Under the pieces are notes generated by a model. The model saw nothing but the letters and a program-made list of their open reading frames with translations, was not told the DNA's origin and did no database searches. A DNA stretch of 64,000 nt from Burkholderia latens (lineage in GTDB: Bacteria; Pseudomonadota; Gammaproteobacteria; Burkholderiales; Burkholderiaceae): assembly GCF_902499045.1 (NCBI RefSeq), contig NZ_CABVPL010000041.1, positions 1-64,000 on the forward strand. Direction: 5' to 3'. Below, one piece after another: positions 1-11,088 of this stretch (position 1 is its first letter; every line of letters starts with the position of its first letter). A program made the translations under genes and the position numbers.

Positions 1-2205
1 GACGGGCGGCTCGCGCAGCCGGCCGCAGCCGCGCCGGCCGTCGAGCCGGGGGCGGACGGCGACGAAGCGGCGGCCTCGGGTGCATCTGGCGCACCCGGCG
101 CATCGGGCACGAAGCGCAAGAAAAAGCCGGCCGCGGACAAACCCGTGAAGACCGCCGACAAGCTCGCGAAACTCGGCCTCACGCGCTCGATCGATCTCGT
201 GCTGCACCTGCCGATGCGCTACGAGGACGAAACCACGCTGACGCCGATCGGCGAACTGCTGCCGGGCGGCGTCGCGCAGACCGAAGGCGTCGTGTTCGAC
301 AACGAGGTCGCATACCGGCCGCGCCGCCAGCTCGTCGTGAAGATCCGCGACGACGACGGCGACCAGCTGGTGCTGCGCTTCCTCAATTTCTACGGGTCGC
401 AGGTCAAGCAGATGGCCGTCGGCCAGCGGCTGCGGGTGCGCGGCGACGTGCGCGGCGGCTTTTTCGGGATGGAGATGGTGCATCCGGCCGTGCGCGTCGT
501 CGAAGCCGATGCGCCGCTGCCGCAGGTGCTCACGCCCGTCTATCCGAGCACGGCCGGTGTGTCGCAGGCATACCTGCGCAAGGCGATCGAGAACGCGGTC
601 GAGCGCACGCCGCTGCCCGAGCTGCTGCCTCCGGAGATCGAGCGCGACTACCTGAAGCCGCTCGGCGTGCCGACGCTCGCGCAGGCCGTGCGGATCCTGC
701 ACCACCCGGGCGTCGACTCCGACGAAGCCGCGCTGATGGACGGCTCGCATCCGGCGTGGACGCGCATCAAGTTCGAGGAGCTGCTCGCGCAGCAGTTGTC
801 GCTCAAGCGCGCGCACGAGGAGCGCCGCACGCGCGCGGCGCCCGCGATGCCGCGCCGCACCGCGGCCGACGCCGATGCGCTGACGACGCGCCTGTACGCC
901 GCGCTGCCGTTCACGCTGACGGGCGCGCAAGCGCGCGTCGTCGACGAGATCGCGCACGACCTGACGCTGCCGCACCCGATGCAGCGGCTGCTGCAGGGCG
1001 ACGTCGGCAGCGGCAAGACGGTCGTCGCGGCGCTGGCCGCGACGCAGGCGATCGATGCCGGCTACCAGGCCGCGCTGATGGCGCCCACCGAAATTCTCGC
1101 GGAACAGCACGCGCGCAAGCTGCGCGCGTGGCTCGAACCGCTCGGCGTGTCGGTCGCGTGGCTGGCCGGCAGCCTGAAGGCGAAGGAGAAGCGCGCGGCG
1201 GTCGAGGCGGCGGCGCTCGGCACCGCGCAGCTCGTGATCGGCACGCACGCGATCATCCAGGACACCGTCGAATTCGCGCGGCTCGGCCTCGTGATCGTCG
1301 ACGAGCAGCATCGCTTCGGCGTCGAGCAGCGTCTCGCGCTGCGCGCGAAAGCCGCGAACGCGGCCAACGGCGCGCGCGACTTCCAGCCGCACCAGCTGAT
1401 GATGTCGGCCACGCCGATTCCGCGCACGCTCGCGATGACGTATTACGCGGATCTCGACGTGTCGACGATCGACGAGCTGCCGCCGGGCCGCACGCCGGTG
1501 CTCACGCGCGTCGTCGGCGACGCGCGGCGCGAAGAGGTGATCGCGCGCGTGCGCGAGGCCGCGCTGACCGGCCGCCAGGTGTACTGGGTGTGCCCGCTGA
1601 TCGAGGAAAGCGAGACGCTGCAGCTGCAGACCGCCGTCGAAACCTACGAGACGCTCGCCGCGGCGCTGCCCGAGCTGAAGGTCGGGCTCGTGCACGGGCG
1701 GCTGTCGCCGGCCGACAAGGCGGCCGTGATGGACGCGTTCACGCGCAACGAAGTGCAGCTGCTCGTCGCGACGACCGTGATCGAGGTCGGCGTCGACGTG
1801 CCGAACGCGTCGCTGATGGTGATCGAGCATGCGGAACGCTTCGGCCTCGCGCAGCTGCACCAGCTGCGCGGCCGCGTCGGGCGCGGCACCGCGGCGTCGG
1901 TGTGCGTGCTGCTGTACAGCGGGCCGCTGTCGCTCACCGGCCGCGAGCGGCTGAAGACGATGCGCGAGACTACCGACGGCTTCGAGATCGCGCGGCGCGA
2001 CCTCGAGATCCGCGGCCCCGGCGAATTCCTCGGCGCGCGCCAGTCGGGCGCGGCGATGCTGCGCTTCGCGAATCTCGAGACCGACGGCTGGCTGATCGAC
2101 CCGGCCCGCGACGCGGCCGCGCGACTGATCGCCGCGTATCCCGACGTGGTCACGCAGCACCTGGCGCGCTGGCTCGGTGCGCGCGAGCAGTATCTGAAGG
2201 CGTGA
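1..2205 (+). CDS. recG: ATP-dependent DNA helicase RecG (5' end outside window)
   Basis: RecG is a monomeric superfamily 2 helicase that remodels stalled replication forks and branch-migrates Holliday junctions. The frame is open from base 1 through an Ala/Gly/Pro-rich stretch ending in a Lys-rich patch before the conserved body begins near 145, so the start is probably upstream and the gene is cut by the window. The body shows the wedge/OB region, Walker A GDVGSGKT (997-1020), the DEQH box in VDEQHRFGVEQR, and a C-terminal helicase domain with the QLRGRVGRG motif. A GTG at 145 would give 686 residues, close to the usual RecG size, so an alternative short form is possible. The low-complexity N-terminal extension is the uncertain part. 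Confidence 0.95.
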   Translation, partial: DGRLAQPAAAAPAVEPGADGDEAAASGASGAPGASGTKRKKKPAADKPVKTADKLAKLGLTRSIDLVLHLPMRYEDETTLTPIGELLPGGVAQTEGVVFDNEVAYRPRRQLVVKIRDDDGDQLVLRFLNFYGSQVKQMAVGQRLRVRGDVRGGFFGMEMVHPAVRVVEADAPLPQVLTPVYPSTAGVSQAYLRKAIENAVERTPLPELLPPEIERDYLKPLGVPTLAQAVRILHHPGVDSDEAALMDGSHPAWTRIKFEELLAQQLSLKRAHEERRTRAAPAMPRRTAADADALTTRLYAALPFTLTGAQARVVDEIAHDLTLPHPMQRLLQGDVGSGKTVVAALAATQAIDAGYQAALMAPTEILAEQHARKLRAWLEPLGVSVAWLAGSLKAKEKRAAVEAAALGTAQLVIGTHAIIQDTVEFARLGLVIVDEQHRFGVEQRLALRAKAANAANGARDFQPHQLMMSATPIPRTLAMTYYADLDVSTIDELPPGRTPVLTRVVGDARREEVIARVREAALTGRQVYWVCPLIEESETLQLQTAVETYETLAAALPELKVGLVHGRLSPADKAAVMDAFTRNEVQLLVATTVIEVGVDVPNASLMVIEHAERFGLAQLHQLRGRVGRGTAASVCVLLYSGPLSLTGRERLKTMRETTDGFEIARRDLEIRGPGEFLGARQSGAAMLRFANLETDGWLIDPARDAAARLIAAYPDVVTQHLARWLGAREQYLKA

Positions 2206-2298
2206 TCGTGCAATCGGGGTCGGATTTAAACCGCCATTCCCCGCACATTCGGCGTATCGCGATGCAGAGAAACTTGGCGAACCGGTGCCAACAGGTGT

Positions 2299-2335
2299 AT
2301 AAATTAAACCTATCGCCTGTATATCTCTGATTGAC
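2299..2335 (+). promoter_or_regulatory. Candidate OxyR box in the oxyR promoter
   Basis: Tetramers ATAA (2299), CTAT (2310), ATAT (2321) and TGAC (2332) are spaced by exactly seven bases, the register of the OxyR consensus ATAG-N7-CTAT-N7-ATAG-N7-CTAT. The first three elements match 10 of 12 positions; the fourth is poor. The site ends just before the oxyR ATG, consistent with autoregulation. Seen in sequence; binding is inferred. Confidence 0.4.
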
Positions 2336-2340
2336 CCACA

Positions 2341-3300
2341 ATGACCCTGACTGAACTGAAATACATCGTCGCGGTGGCGCGCGAGCGGCATTTCGGCCGA
2401 GCGGCCGAAGCATGCTTCGTGAGCCAGCCGACGTTGTCGGTGGCGATCAAGAAGCTCGAAGACGAGCTCAACGTGCAGATTTTCGAGCGCGGCGCGAGCG
2501 AAGTGAGCGTGACGCCGATCGGCGACCAGATCGTCACACAGGCGCAGCGTGTGCTCGAGCAGACGTTCGCGATCAAGGAGATCGCGAAGCAGGGCAAGGA
2601 TCCGCTCGTCGGCCCGTTCCGCCTCGGCGTGATCTATACGATCGGGCCGTACCTGCTGCCGACGCTCGTCAAGCAGATGATCCAGCGCGTGCCGCAGATG
2701 CCGCTGATGCTGCAGGAAAACTACACGCTGAAGCTGCTCGAACTGCTGAAGCAGGGCGAGATCGACGCAGCGATCATGGCGCTCCCGTTCCCCGAAACCG
2801 GCCTGATGGTGCGGCCGCTGTACGACGAGCCGTTCGTCGTCGCGCTGCCGGCCGGCCACCCGTGGGAGAAGCGCGACGAGATCGACGCCGAGGACCTGAA
2901 GCAGGAGACGATGCTGCTGCTCGGCAACGGCCACTGCTTCCGCGATCACGTGCTCGGCGTGTGCCCGGAGCTGATGCGCTTCTCGCAGACGGCCGACGGC
3001 ATCCAGAAGACCTTCGAGGGCTCGTCGCTCGAGACGATTCGCCACATGGTCGCGAGCGGCGTCGGCATCACGGTGCTGCCGCGGATGTCGGTCGCCGAGG
3101 TCGGCCCGCGTGCGAACGGCCCCGACGCGGAACTGCTGTCGTACGTGCCGTTCCACGAACCGGTGCCCGACCGCCGCGTCGTGCTCGTGTGGCGCAAGAG
3201 CTTCACGCGGATGCCGGCGATCGACGCGATCAGCGAGGCGATCGCCGCGTGCGAGCTGCCGGGCGTCGCGAAGCTCGACATGCCGACGACGATGAACTGA
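2341..3300 (+). CDS. oxyR: LysR-type peroxide-sensing regulator OxyR
   Basis: OxyR is a LysR-family transcription factor activated by H2O2 through an intramolecular disulfide. The 319-residue product has an N-terminal winged helix-turn-helix (about residues 1-60, with the typical RHFGRAAEACFVSQPTLS element) and a substrate-binding-like C-terminal domain. The two redox cysteines are at positions 199 and 208 in GNGHCFRDHVLGVC, the same numbering as in E. coli OxyR, which makes the assignment specific. It lies 135 bp after recG and directly upstream of katG on the same strand, and is separated from katG by a good intrinsic terminator. It probably controls katG and dps here. Confidence 0.96.
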   Translation: MTLTELKYIVAVARERHFGRAAEACFVSQPTLSVAIKKLEDELNVQIFERGASEVSVTPIGDQIVTQAQRVLEQTFAIKEIAKQGKDPLVGPFRLGVIYTIGPYLLPTLVKQMIQRVPQMPLMLQENYTLKLLELLKQGEIDAAIMALPFPETGLMVRPLYDEPFVVALPAGHPWEKRDEIDAEDLKQETMLLLGNGHCFRDHVLGVCPELMRFSQTADGIQKTFEGSSLETIRHMVASGVGITVLPRMSVAEVGPRANGPDAELLSYVPFHEPVPDRRVVLVWRKSFTRMPAIDAISEAIAACELPGVAKLDMPTTMN

Positions 3301-3333
3301 GTCGCGCGTGCGCTGCGTGCCGGCGTCCGATGG

Positions 3334-3360
3334 ACGGGGTCTTACGACCCCGTTTATTTT
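3334..3360 (+). terminator. Intrinsic terminator after oxyR
   Basis: Perfect 8-bp stem ACGGGGTC / GACCCCGT (3334-3341 and 3346-3353) with a 4-base loop, followed by a T-rich tail. It lies 33 bp after the oxyR stop and separates oxyR from the katG promoter. Confidence 0.8.
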
Positions 3361-3370
3361 TCCCTATCGA

Positions 3371-3418
3371 ATAGATGAAATTTATCAACTTCAAATATTT
3401 GATAGAAGAAAATACAAT
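3371..3418 (+). promoter_or_regulatory. Probable katG promoter with OxyR-like operator
   Basis: TTCAAA (3390-3395) and TACAAT (3413-3418) form a -35/-10 pair with 17-bp spacing in an unusually AT-rich island. Overlapping and upstream is an OxyR-like element beginning ATAG-N7-TTAT at 3371, with weaker third and fourth tetramers. Location just downstream of the oxyR terminator and upstream of katG supports the role; it leaves a leader of about 420 bases before the katG start. Confidence 0.5.
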
Positions 3419-3492
3419 CTTTCGCATGGATCGGGTCGTCATGGCGACAAGCCCGTTCCGCACGCTGAATGCAAGCGTCAAAGGAGGATGTC

Positions 3493-3630
3493 ATGATGCG
3501 GTCGGTATTGCAGCACGCGCAACGGAACATCCCGTCGCGTGACGAGGTCGTCAGTCGTGCGAGGGCCGCGGTCCGCAGTCTTCGGCCGATTGCATTCGCA
3601 TACCTGGCGGATCGCGTGTATGGCGGATGA
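3493..3630 (+). CDS. Small ORF in katG leader (45 aa)
   Basis: A 45-codon frame starts with tandem ATG codons at 3493/3496, preceded at 3481-3487 by AAGGAGG, one of the strongest Shine-Dalgarno sequences in the window. The product is basic (many Arg), begins MMRSVLQHAQ and ends LADRVYGG. I do not recognise a family. It sits between the probable katG promoter and katG, so it may be a translated leader peptide or a small stress protein. The strong ribosome binding site is the main support; conservation would decide. Confidence 0.45.
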   Translation: MMRSVLQHAQRNIPSRDEVVSRARAAVRSLRPIAFAYLADRVYGG

Positions 3631-3699
3631 GTGCCGCCGCGCGCCGGTCCGGTGTTCCGCCGCTTCACCCGTCGTCCGGCCATGAAGGAGCGTTGTTGC

Positions 3700-3750
3700 A
3701 TGTCCGAGATCTACGAAGCCCAAACCAAAGCCGCCCCTGGCACCCCGTAG
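3700..3750 (+). CDS. Very short ORF in katG leader (16 aa)
   Basis: An ATG at 3700 is preceded by GAAGGAG (3684-3690) and reads [16 protein letters not shown] before a stop at 3748. Second ribosome-binding-site-bearing mini-ORF in the same leader. Too short to assign; it could be a regulatory upstream ORF or chance. Confidence 0.25.
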   Translation: MSEIYEAQTKAAPGTP

Positions 3751-3833
3751 CACGACAGGATCAACCTGTTCCGTTTCACCCCCGCAATGCTCCACGAACC
3801 GCGCCCGGCAAGTGGGGGCCCACGAGCAAGTAA

Positions 3834-6032
<2,199 letters not shown>

Positions 6033-6071
6033 ACTCCGTGACGCGGTAACGCCGTCACGTTGCAACGTGAA

Positions 6072-6099
6072 ACGGCCGGTCGCACGACCGGCCGTTTTT
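6072..6099 (+). terminator. Intrinsic terminator after katG
   Basis: Stem ACGGCCGGTCG / CGACCGGCCGT (6072-6082 and 6085-6095) followed by TTTTTC. Readthrough could still feed the downstream peptide gene and dps. Confidence 0.8.
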
Positions 6100-6135
6100 C
6101 TTCCGATTCAACCTTCAGTCGAAGGAGTCACGATC

Positions 6136-6291
6136 ATGACGCAAATGATCCTGAACATGCGCGCTGCGTACACGCCGGCCGAGCTGGCGCGGCGCATCGT
6201 CGGCTTCGCGATCGTCATCGGCGGCGCAGCCGAGCTGATCGCGCAGGCGCTGCACGCGCTCGCGCCGCTCGTCGCGGGCGCCGGCGGTTGA
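6136..6291 (+). CDS. Small hydrophobic protein (51 aa)
   Basis: An ATG at 6136 follows GAAGGAG (6121-6127) and gives a 51-residue product with a hydrophobic stretch of about 20 residues (IVGFAIVIGGAAELIAQAL) that could span the inner membrane, then an Ala/Gly tail. An upstream in-frame start would run through the katG terminator and is rejected. I do not recognise a family. It lies between katG and dps, so co-expression under oxidative stress is plausible but inferred. Confidence 0.55.
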   Translation: MTQMILNMRAAYTPAELARRIVGFAIVIGGAAELIAQALHALAPLVAGAGG

Positions 6292-6410
6292 GCGCACGGA
6301 TTCGCTCGCCGCGCTAGACTGGCAAGCTGCGAACGGATGCCGCGCGATGCGGCATGCGGATTGCTATACGCATTTTCGTCGGTTCAACATTTCGAATGGG
6401 AGTCCCGAAG

Positions 6411-6899
6411 ATGGCCAAGAAAGGCAACGCCACGCAGATCAACATCGGCATCAGCGACAAGGACCGCAAGAAGATCGCGGACGGCCTGTCGCGCCTGCTC
6501 GCCGATACGTTTTCGCTGTACCTGAAGACCCACAACTTCCACTGGAACGTCACGGGTCCGATGTTCAATACGCTGCACCTGATGTTCGAAGAGCAGTACA
6601 ACGAACTGTGGCTCGCGGTCGACTCGGTCGCCGAGCGCATTCGCACGCTCGGCGTCGTTGCGCCGGGCACGTTCGCGGATTTCGCGAAGCTGTCGTCGGT
6701 GCCGGAGGCCAACGGCGTGCCGGCGGCCGAAGAAATGATCCGCCAGCTCGTCGAAGGGCACGAGACGGTCGTGCGCACCGCGCGCGAAATCTTCCCGATC
6801 GCCGATGCGGCGAGCGACGAGCCGACCGCCGACCTGCTCACGCAGCGTCTGCAGACGCATGAAAAGACCGCATGGATGCTGCGGTCGCTGCTCGCGTAA
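6411..6899 (+). CDS. dps: Dps-family ferritin-like DNA-binding protein
   Basis: Dps forms a dodecamer that oxidises and stores iron using H2O2 and coats DNA, protecting it from hydroxyl radicals. The 162-residue product has a Lys-rich N-terminus (MAKKGN) and the ferroxidase signature [17 protein letters not shown] followed by [19 protein letters not shown], whose His, Asp and Glu residues form the inter-subunit iron site. The start at 6411 is chosen because GGGAG lies at 6398-6402 and the upstream extension is not conserved in style. A short hairpin (6337-6343 / 6349-6355) lies in the leader. Its position after katG fits OxyR-linked control. Confidence 0.95.
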   Translation: MAKKGNATQINIGISDKDRKKIADGLSRLLADTFSLYLKTHNFHWNVTGPMFNTLHLMFEEQYNELWLAVDSVAERIRTLGVVAPGTFADFAKLSSVPEANGVPAAEEMIRQLVEGHETVVRTAREIFPIADAASDEPTADLLTQRLQTHEKTAWMLRSLLA

Positions 6900-7104
6900 G
6901 CCCCGCGCGGCCGCCCATCGGTCCCGCGCGGCCGGCGCCGCGCCGAGCGCTCCGCAGCCGAGCCGAGCGCCGGATTGGCCGCCGGCTGCCGGCGTCGGGC
7001 TCGGCATCCGTCCCTTGATTGACTCGCATCGGCCGCCCGCCCGCTTGCTGCGGGGCGGGCGGCTACCGCGCGGGCCGCGGCGCGCAACCGCGGGGTGCCC
7101 CGAC

Positions 7105-7134
7105 ATGACGCGAACCGCCGCTCGGCTCTAAAAT
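7105..7134 (+). promoter_or_regulatory. Candidate ubiA promoter
   Basis: TAAAAT at 7129-7134 is a good -10 with a weak -35 (ATGACG, 7105-7110, 18-bp spacer). It overlaps an in-frame ATG at 7133, which argues that ubiA is translated from the ATG at 7163 instead. The rest of 6900-7104 is GC-rich and shows nothing recognisable. Confidence 0.4.
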
Positions 7135-7162
7135 GCCGGGATTCTCTCCCCGGTGCTTCGCC

Positions 7163-8035
7163 ATGCTTGCCCGCTTTCCCCTGTATCTGCGGCTCGTCCG
7201 GATGGACAAGCCGATCGGCAGCCTGCTGCTGCTGTGGCCGACGCTCAACGCGTTATGGATCGCATCAGACGGCCATCCGCGCTGGCCGCTGCTCGTGATC
7301 TTCGTGCTCGGCACGCTGCTGATGCGCTCGGCCGGCTGCGCGATGAACGACTACGCGGACCGCGATTTCGACCGTCACGTGAAGCGCACGGCCGATCGGC
7401 CGCTCACGTCGGGCAAGATCCGCGCGTGGGAAGCCGTCGCGATCGCGGTCGTGCTGTCGTTCGTCGCGTTTCTGCTGATTCTGCCGCTCAATACGCTGAC
7501 GAAGGAACTGTCGGTCGTCGCGCTGTTCGTCGCCGGATCGTATCCGTTCATGAAGCGTTTCTTCGCGATTCCGCAGGCGTATCTCGGCATCGCGTTCGGC
7601 TTCGGCATCCCGATGGCGTTCGCGGCCGTGCAGGACACGGTGCCGATGCTCGCGTGGGTGATGCTCGTCGCGAACATCTTCTGGTCGGTCGCGTACGACA
7701 CCGAATATGCGATGGTCGATCGCGACGACGACATCAAGATCGGCATCCGCACGTCGGCGCTGACGTTCGGCCGCTTCGACGTCGCGGCCGTCATGCTGTG
7801 CTACGCGATGACGCTCGGCATCTACGTGTGGATCGGCGTGACGCTCGGCTTCGGTCTCGCGTACTGGGCCGGCTGGGCCGCGGCGGTGGGCTGCGCGCTG
7901 TATCACTACACGCTGATCAAGGATCGCGAGCGGATGCCGTGCTTCGCGGCGTTCCGGCACAACAACTGGCTCGGCGGCGCACTGTTCGCGGGGATTGCCG
8001 CGCACTATCTGCTGGCCGGCGCTGCTGGCAACTGA
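7163..8035 (+). CDS. ubiA: 4-hydroxybenzoate polyprenyltransferase UbiA
   Basis: UbiA attaches the polyprenyl tail to 4-hydroxybenzoate, an early membrane step of ubiquinone synthesis. The 290-residue protein is very hydrophobic with about eight transmembrane segments. It has the first Asp-rich motif in [12 protein letters not shown] and the second in [16 protein letters not shown], which bind the Mg-diphosphate of the isoprenoid. The start at 7163 is preferred over 7133, which overlaps a probable -10 box. The gene converges on proC, with a perfect palindromic terminator between them. Confidence 0.96.
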   Translation: MLARFPLYLRLVRMDKPIGSLLLLWPTLNALWIASDGHPRWPLLVIFVLGTLLMRSAGCAMNDYADRDFDRHVKRTADRPLTSGKIRAWEAVAIAVVLSFVAFLLILPLNTLTKELSVVALFVAGSYPFMKRFFAIPQAYLGIAFGFGIPMAFAAVQDTVPMLAWVMLVANIFWSVAYDTEYAMVDRDDDIKIGIRTSALTFGRFDVAAVMLCYAMTLGIYVWIGVTLGFGLAYWAGWAAAVGCALYHYTLIKDRERMPCFAAFRHNNWLGGALFAGIAAHYLLAGAAGN

Positions 8036-8066
8036 CGCTGCACGCGCCTCGCCGGCGCGCGATGCC

Positions 8067-8098
8067 AACAAAAAAGCGGCCGCGGCCGCTTTTTTGTT
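8067..8098. terminator. Bidirectional terminator between ubiA and proC
   Basis: Perfect 32-bp palindrome: AAC, six A, then GCGGCCG and its mirror, six T, GTT. A-tract and T-tract flank the GC stem on both sides, so it can terminate the convergent ubiA and proC transcripts. Confidence 0.88.
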
Positions 8099-8134
8099 GT
8101 CGGTGCAGGGAACGTGCGGCGTTGGTCGCCGCGC

Positions 8135-8947
8135 TTACGCGCGGCCGAGCTCGTCGCCCATTTCCTTCGCGCGCGCCTCGGCCGCGAGCGCGCCGCGCAC
8201 GATCGCTTCCTTCACGCCCTGCGCGTCGAACGACGCGAGCGCGGCGGCCGTCGTGCCGCCCTTCGACGTCACGCGCTCGCGCAGCACGCTCGCCGGCTCG
8301 CCCGATTGCGCGGCGAGCTGCGCGGCGCCCGCGAACGTCGCGACCGCGAGCGCGCGGCCCTGTTCGTCGTTCATGCCGAGGCGGCGCGCGGCTTCCTGCA
8401 GCGCTTCGATGAAATAGAACACGTAAGCCGGGCCGCTGCCCGAGATCGCCGTGACCGCGTCGAGCTGGGCTTCGTCGTCGAACCAGACGATCTCGCCGAC
8501 CGCGCCGAGCACGCTCGACGCGAGTTCGCGACCGGCCGCGTCGACGCCCGGCAGCGCGGCGAGGCCCGTCACGCCCATCCCGACCAGCGCCGGCGTGTTC
8601 GGCATCGTGCGCACGACGCGCGCGTAGTCGCCGAGCCAGCGTGCGAGGTCGGTGCCGCGGATGCCGGCCGCGATGCTGATCACGAGCTGCGACTTCAGAT
8701 GCGGCGCGAGCGCCTGCGCGACGTCCTTCAGCACCTGCGGCTTCACCGCGAGCACGATCGCGTCGTAGTCGGCGAGCGTCGCGTCGACGGCCGCGCCGGT
8801 GCGAATGCCGAATTGCTGCGCGGCGCGCGCGCGGACGTCCTCGTTGACGTCGATGGCGTACAGGCCGTCAGCGGCGACGCCGCGCTTGACGAGGCCGCCG
8901 ATCAAGGCCGCGGCCATGTTGCCGCCGCCGATGAATGCGATTTTCAT
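8135..8947 (-). CDS. proC: Pyrroline-5-carboxylate reductase
   Basis: ProC reduces 1-pyrroline-5-carboxylate to proline with NAD(P)H, the last step of proline synthesis. The 270-residue product begins MKIAFIGGGNMAAALIGG, the Rossmann dinucleotide-binding loop, and contains the family signature around SGSGPAYVFYFIEAL near residue 165, followed by the all-helical C-terminal dimerisation domain. Length is typical. It lies 51 bp downstream of the YggS-like gene on the same strand, the common yggS-proC pairing. Confidence 0.97.
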   Translation of the reverse strand: MKIAFIGGGNMAAALIGGLVKRGVAADGLYAIDVNEDVRARAAQQFGIRTGAAVDATLADYDAIVLAVKPQVLKDVAQALAPHLKSQLVISIAAGIRGTDLARWLGDYARVVRTMPNTPALVGMGVTGLAALPGVDAAGRELASSVLGAVGEIVWFDDEAQLDAVTAISGSGPAYVFYFIEALQEAARRLGMNDEQGRALAVATFAGAAQLAAQSGEPASVLRERVTSKGGTTAAALASFDAQGVKEAIVRGALAAEARAKEMGDELGRA

Positions 8948-8998
8948 GATGTCCGATTGAGCAAGTAAGTGAACGGAAACGCGGAAAGCGGGTGGCGC

Positions 8999-9697
8999 TC
9001 AGCGCGAATAGTCGCGTGCGCCGAAGATCGCGGTGCCGACGCGCACGATCGTCGCGCCTTCGAGCACCGCGGCTTCGAGATCGGCGGACATGCCCATCGA
9101 CAACGTGTCCAGCGGCAGCCCTTCGGCGCGCAAAGCGTCGAACAGCGCACGCAGGGCGCGATGCGGCGCGCGCTGCGCATCGACGTCGCCGGCCGGTTCG
9201 GGAATCGCCATCAGCCCGCGCACGCGCAGCGCCGGCAGTGCGGCGATCGCGCGCGCGACCTCGGCCACGTCGGCTGGCGCGACACCGCTCTTCGACGCCT
9301 CGCCGCTGATGTTCACCTGCACGCAGACGTTCAGCGGCGGCAGGTGCGCGGGGCGTTGTTCCGACAGGCGCTGCGCGATCTTCAGCCGGTCGACCGAATG
9401 GACCCAGTCGAACCGTTCGGCGACCGCGCGCGTCTTGTTCGATTGCAGCGGCCCGATGAAATGCCATTCGAGCTCGGCGCGCAGATCGGCGAGCGCGTCG
9501 ATCTTGTCGACCGATTCCTGCACGTAGTTCTCGCCGAATGCGCGTTGGCCGGCCGCATGCGCGGCGCGCACGTCGTCGGCTGGAAACGTCTTCGATACGG
9601 CGAGCAGCGAGACGGTGGCGGGATCGCGGCCGGCCGCGCGGGCGGCGTCGGCGATGCGGCGGTGGACGGAGTCGAGACGGGCGGCGAAATCGGACAT
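8999..9697 (-). CDS. YggS/PLPBP-family pyridoxal phosphate homeostasis protein
   Basis: This single-domain alanine-racemase-fold protein binds PLP and buffers vitamin B6 and amino/keto acid pools; no catalytic activity is firmly known for the family. The 232-residue product has the PLP lysine in LLAVSKTFP (about residue 36), the FGENYVQE motif, HFIGPLQSNK, and SMGMSADLEAAV near the C-terminus that contacts the phosphate. The start MSDFAARLDS at 9697 is chosen because upstream sequence is an unconserved Pro/Ser run. It is followed by proC. Confidence 0.93.
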   Translation of the reverse strand: MSDFAARLDSVHRRIADAARAAGRDPATVSLLAVSKTFPADDVRAAHAAGQRAFGENYVQESVDKIDALADLRAELEWHFIGPLQSNKTRAVAERFDWVHSVDRLKIAQRLSEQRPAHLPPLNVCVQVNISGEASKSGVAPADVAEVARAIAALPALRVRGLMAIPEPAGDVDAQRAPHRALRALFDALRAEGLPLDTLSMGMSADLEAAVLEGATIVRVGTAIFGARDYSR

Positions 9698-9810
9698 GAC
9701 GGGCACGGAAGCAGGCACGGGAAGCGAGTACGGCGGCAAGTACGGTGACGAACGTGACGCGGGATGCGGCAGCCGATGCGGCACGGCGCGCCGCGCATCG
9801 CGACTCGCTC

Positions 9811-9816
9811 ATTATA
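9811..9816 (-). promoter_or_regulatory. -10 box upstream of the yggS-proC pair
   Basis: On the minus strand this reads TATAAT, a perfect -10, about 115 bases before the yggS-type start. No convincing -35 is visible, as is common here. Confidence 0.45.
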
Positions 9817-9854
9817 CGGAGGGCGCGCCGCGCGGGGCCGGCCGGCCCGTTGCG

Positions 9855-11081
9855 TCAGCCGTACAGCAGATGCTCGACGAGCTGGACCCAGTGCGTGACG
9901 GGAATCTGCGTGCCGCTTTGCAGGTGCGCGATGCAGCCGACGTTGCCGGACACGATCATCTGCGGCTCGAGCGCCTGCAGCTTCAGCAGCTTCTGCTTGC
10001 GCAGCCGGTACGAGAGCGACGGCTGCGTCAGCGAATAGGTGCCGGCCGACCCGCAGCACAGATGACTGTCGGCCGGCAGCCGCACATCGATGCCGAGCGT
10101 CTCGAGCAGGCGTTCGACCTTGCCGCGCGACTGTTGGCCGTGCTGCAGCGTGCACGGCGGATGGTACGCGACGGTATGGATCGCGCGGCGGCGCGCGAGC
10201 GTCGCGATCTCGGCCTCGAACGCGAGCAGCACGTCGGAGATGTCGCGCGTCAGCGCGACGATGCGCTGCGCCTTTTCCGCATAGGCCGGATCGTCGCGCA
10301 GCAGGTGCGCGTATTCGAGCACCGTCGCGCCGCATCCCGATGCGTTCATCACGATCGCCTCGGCGCCTTGTTCGACGTGCGGCCACCAGGCGTCGATGTT
10401 GCGGCGCGCGTCGTCGAGCGCGTCGTCGTGATAGTTCAGGTGCAGGCGGATCGCGCCGCAGCAGCCCGCGTCGGGCGAGACGATCGTCTCGACGCCGAGC
10501 GCGTCGAGCACGCGCGCTGTCGCGATGTTGATGTTCGGCAGCATCGACGGCTGCACGCAGCCGGCGAGCATCAGCATCTTGCGCGGGTGCGTGCGTTGCG
10601 GCCATTCGAGCAGCCGCGTGCGCGGCGGCACCTTGTCGCGCAGCCGCTTCGGCAGCAGCGGCCGCACGTGCTGGCCGAGCCGCATCATCGGCGAGAACAG
10701 CGCCGCATTCGGCACGACGCTCGCGAGCGCGCGGCGCATGAGCCGCTGCTGCGCGGGGCGCTCCACCTGCGCCTCGACGTGCTTGCGGCCGATCTCGACG
10801 AGCCGCCCGTACTGGACGCCGGACGGGCAGGTCGTCTCGCAGCTGCGGCACGTAAGGCAGCGGTCGAGATGCTGCTGCGTGCTGCGCGTGACGGGTGCGC
10901 CTTCGACCATCTGCTTGATCAGGTAGATGCGGCCGCGCGGACCGTCGAGTTCGTCGCCGAGGAGCTGGTAGGTCGGGCACGTCGCGGTACAGAAGCCGCA
11001 ATGCACACACTTGCGCAGGATCGCGTCGGCCTCGTCGCCGTCGGGCGTGTTGCGGATGAAATCGGCGAGGTTCGTTTGCAT
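9855..11081 (-). CDS. glcF: Glycolate oxidase iron-sulfur subunit GlcF
   Basis: GlcF passes electrons from the GlcD/GlcE flavoproteins of glycolate oxidase to the respiratory chain. The 408-residue product has two 4Fe-4S ferredoxin motifs, CVHCGFCTATCP (near residue 25) and CLTCRSCETTCP (near 80), and two CCG domains, with CCGAI and CCGSAGTYSL, in the C-terminal half. The start MQTNLADFIR at 11081 lies just 7 bases after the glcE stop, with a purine-rich ribosome site overlapping the glcE end. Last gene of the minus-strand glc cluster. Confidence 0.95.
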   Translation of the reverse strand: MQTNLADFIRNTPDGDEADAILRKCVHCGFCTATCPTYQLLGDELDGPRGRIYLIKQMVEGAPVTRSTQQHLDRCLTCRSCETTCPSGVQYGRLVEIGRKHVEAQVERPAQQRLMRRALASVVPNAALFSPMMRLGQHVRPLLPKRLRDKVPPRTRLLEWPQRTHPRKMLMLAGCVQPSMLPNINIATARVLDALGVETIVSPDAGCCGAIRLHLNYHDDALDDARRNIDAWWPHVEQGAEAIVMNASGCGATVLEYAHLLRDDPAYAEKAQRIVALTRDISDVLLAFEAEIATLARRRAIHTVAYHPPCTLQHGQQSRGKVERLLETLGIDVRLPADSHLCCGSAGTYSLTQPSLSYRLRKQKLLKLQALEPQMIVSGNVGCIAHLQSGTQIPVTHWVQLVEHLLYG

Positions 11082-11088
11082 CCAACCC

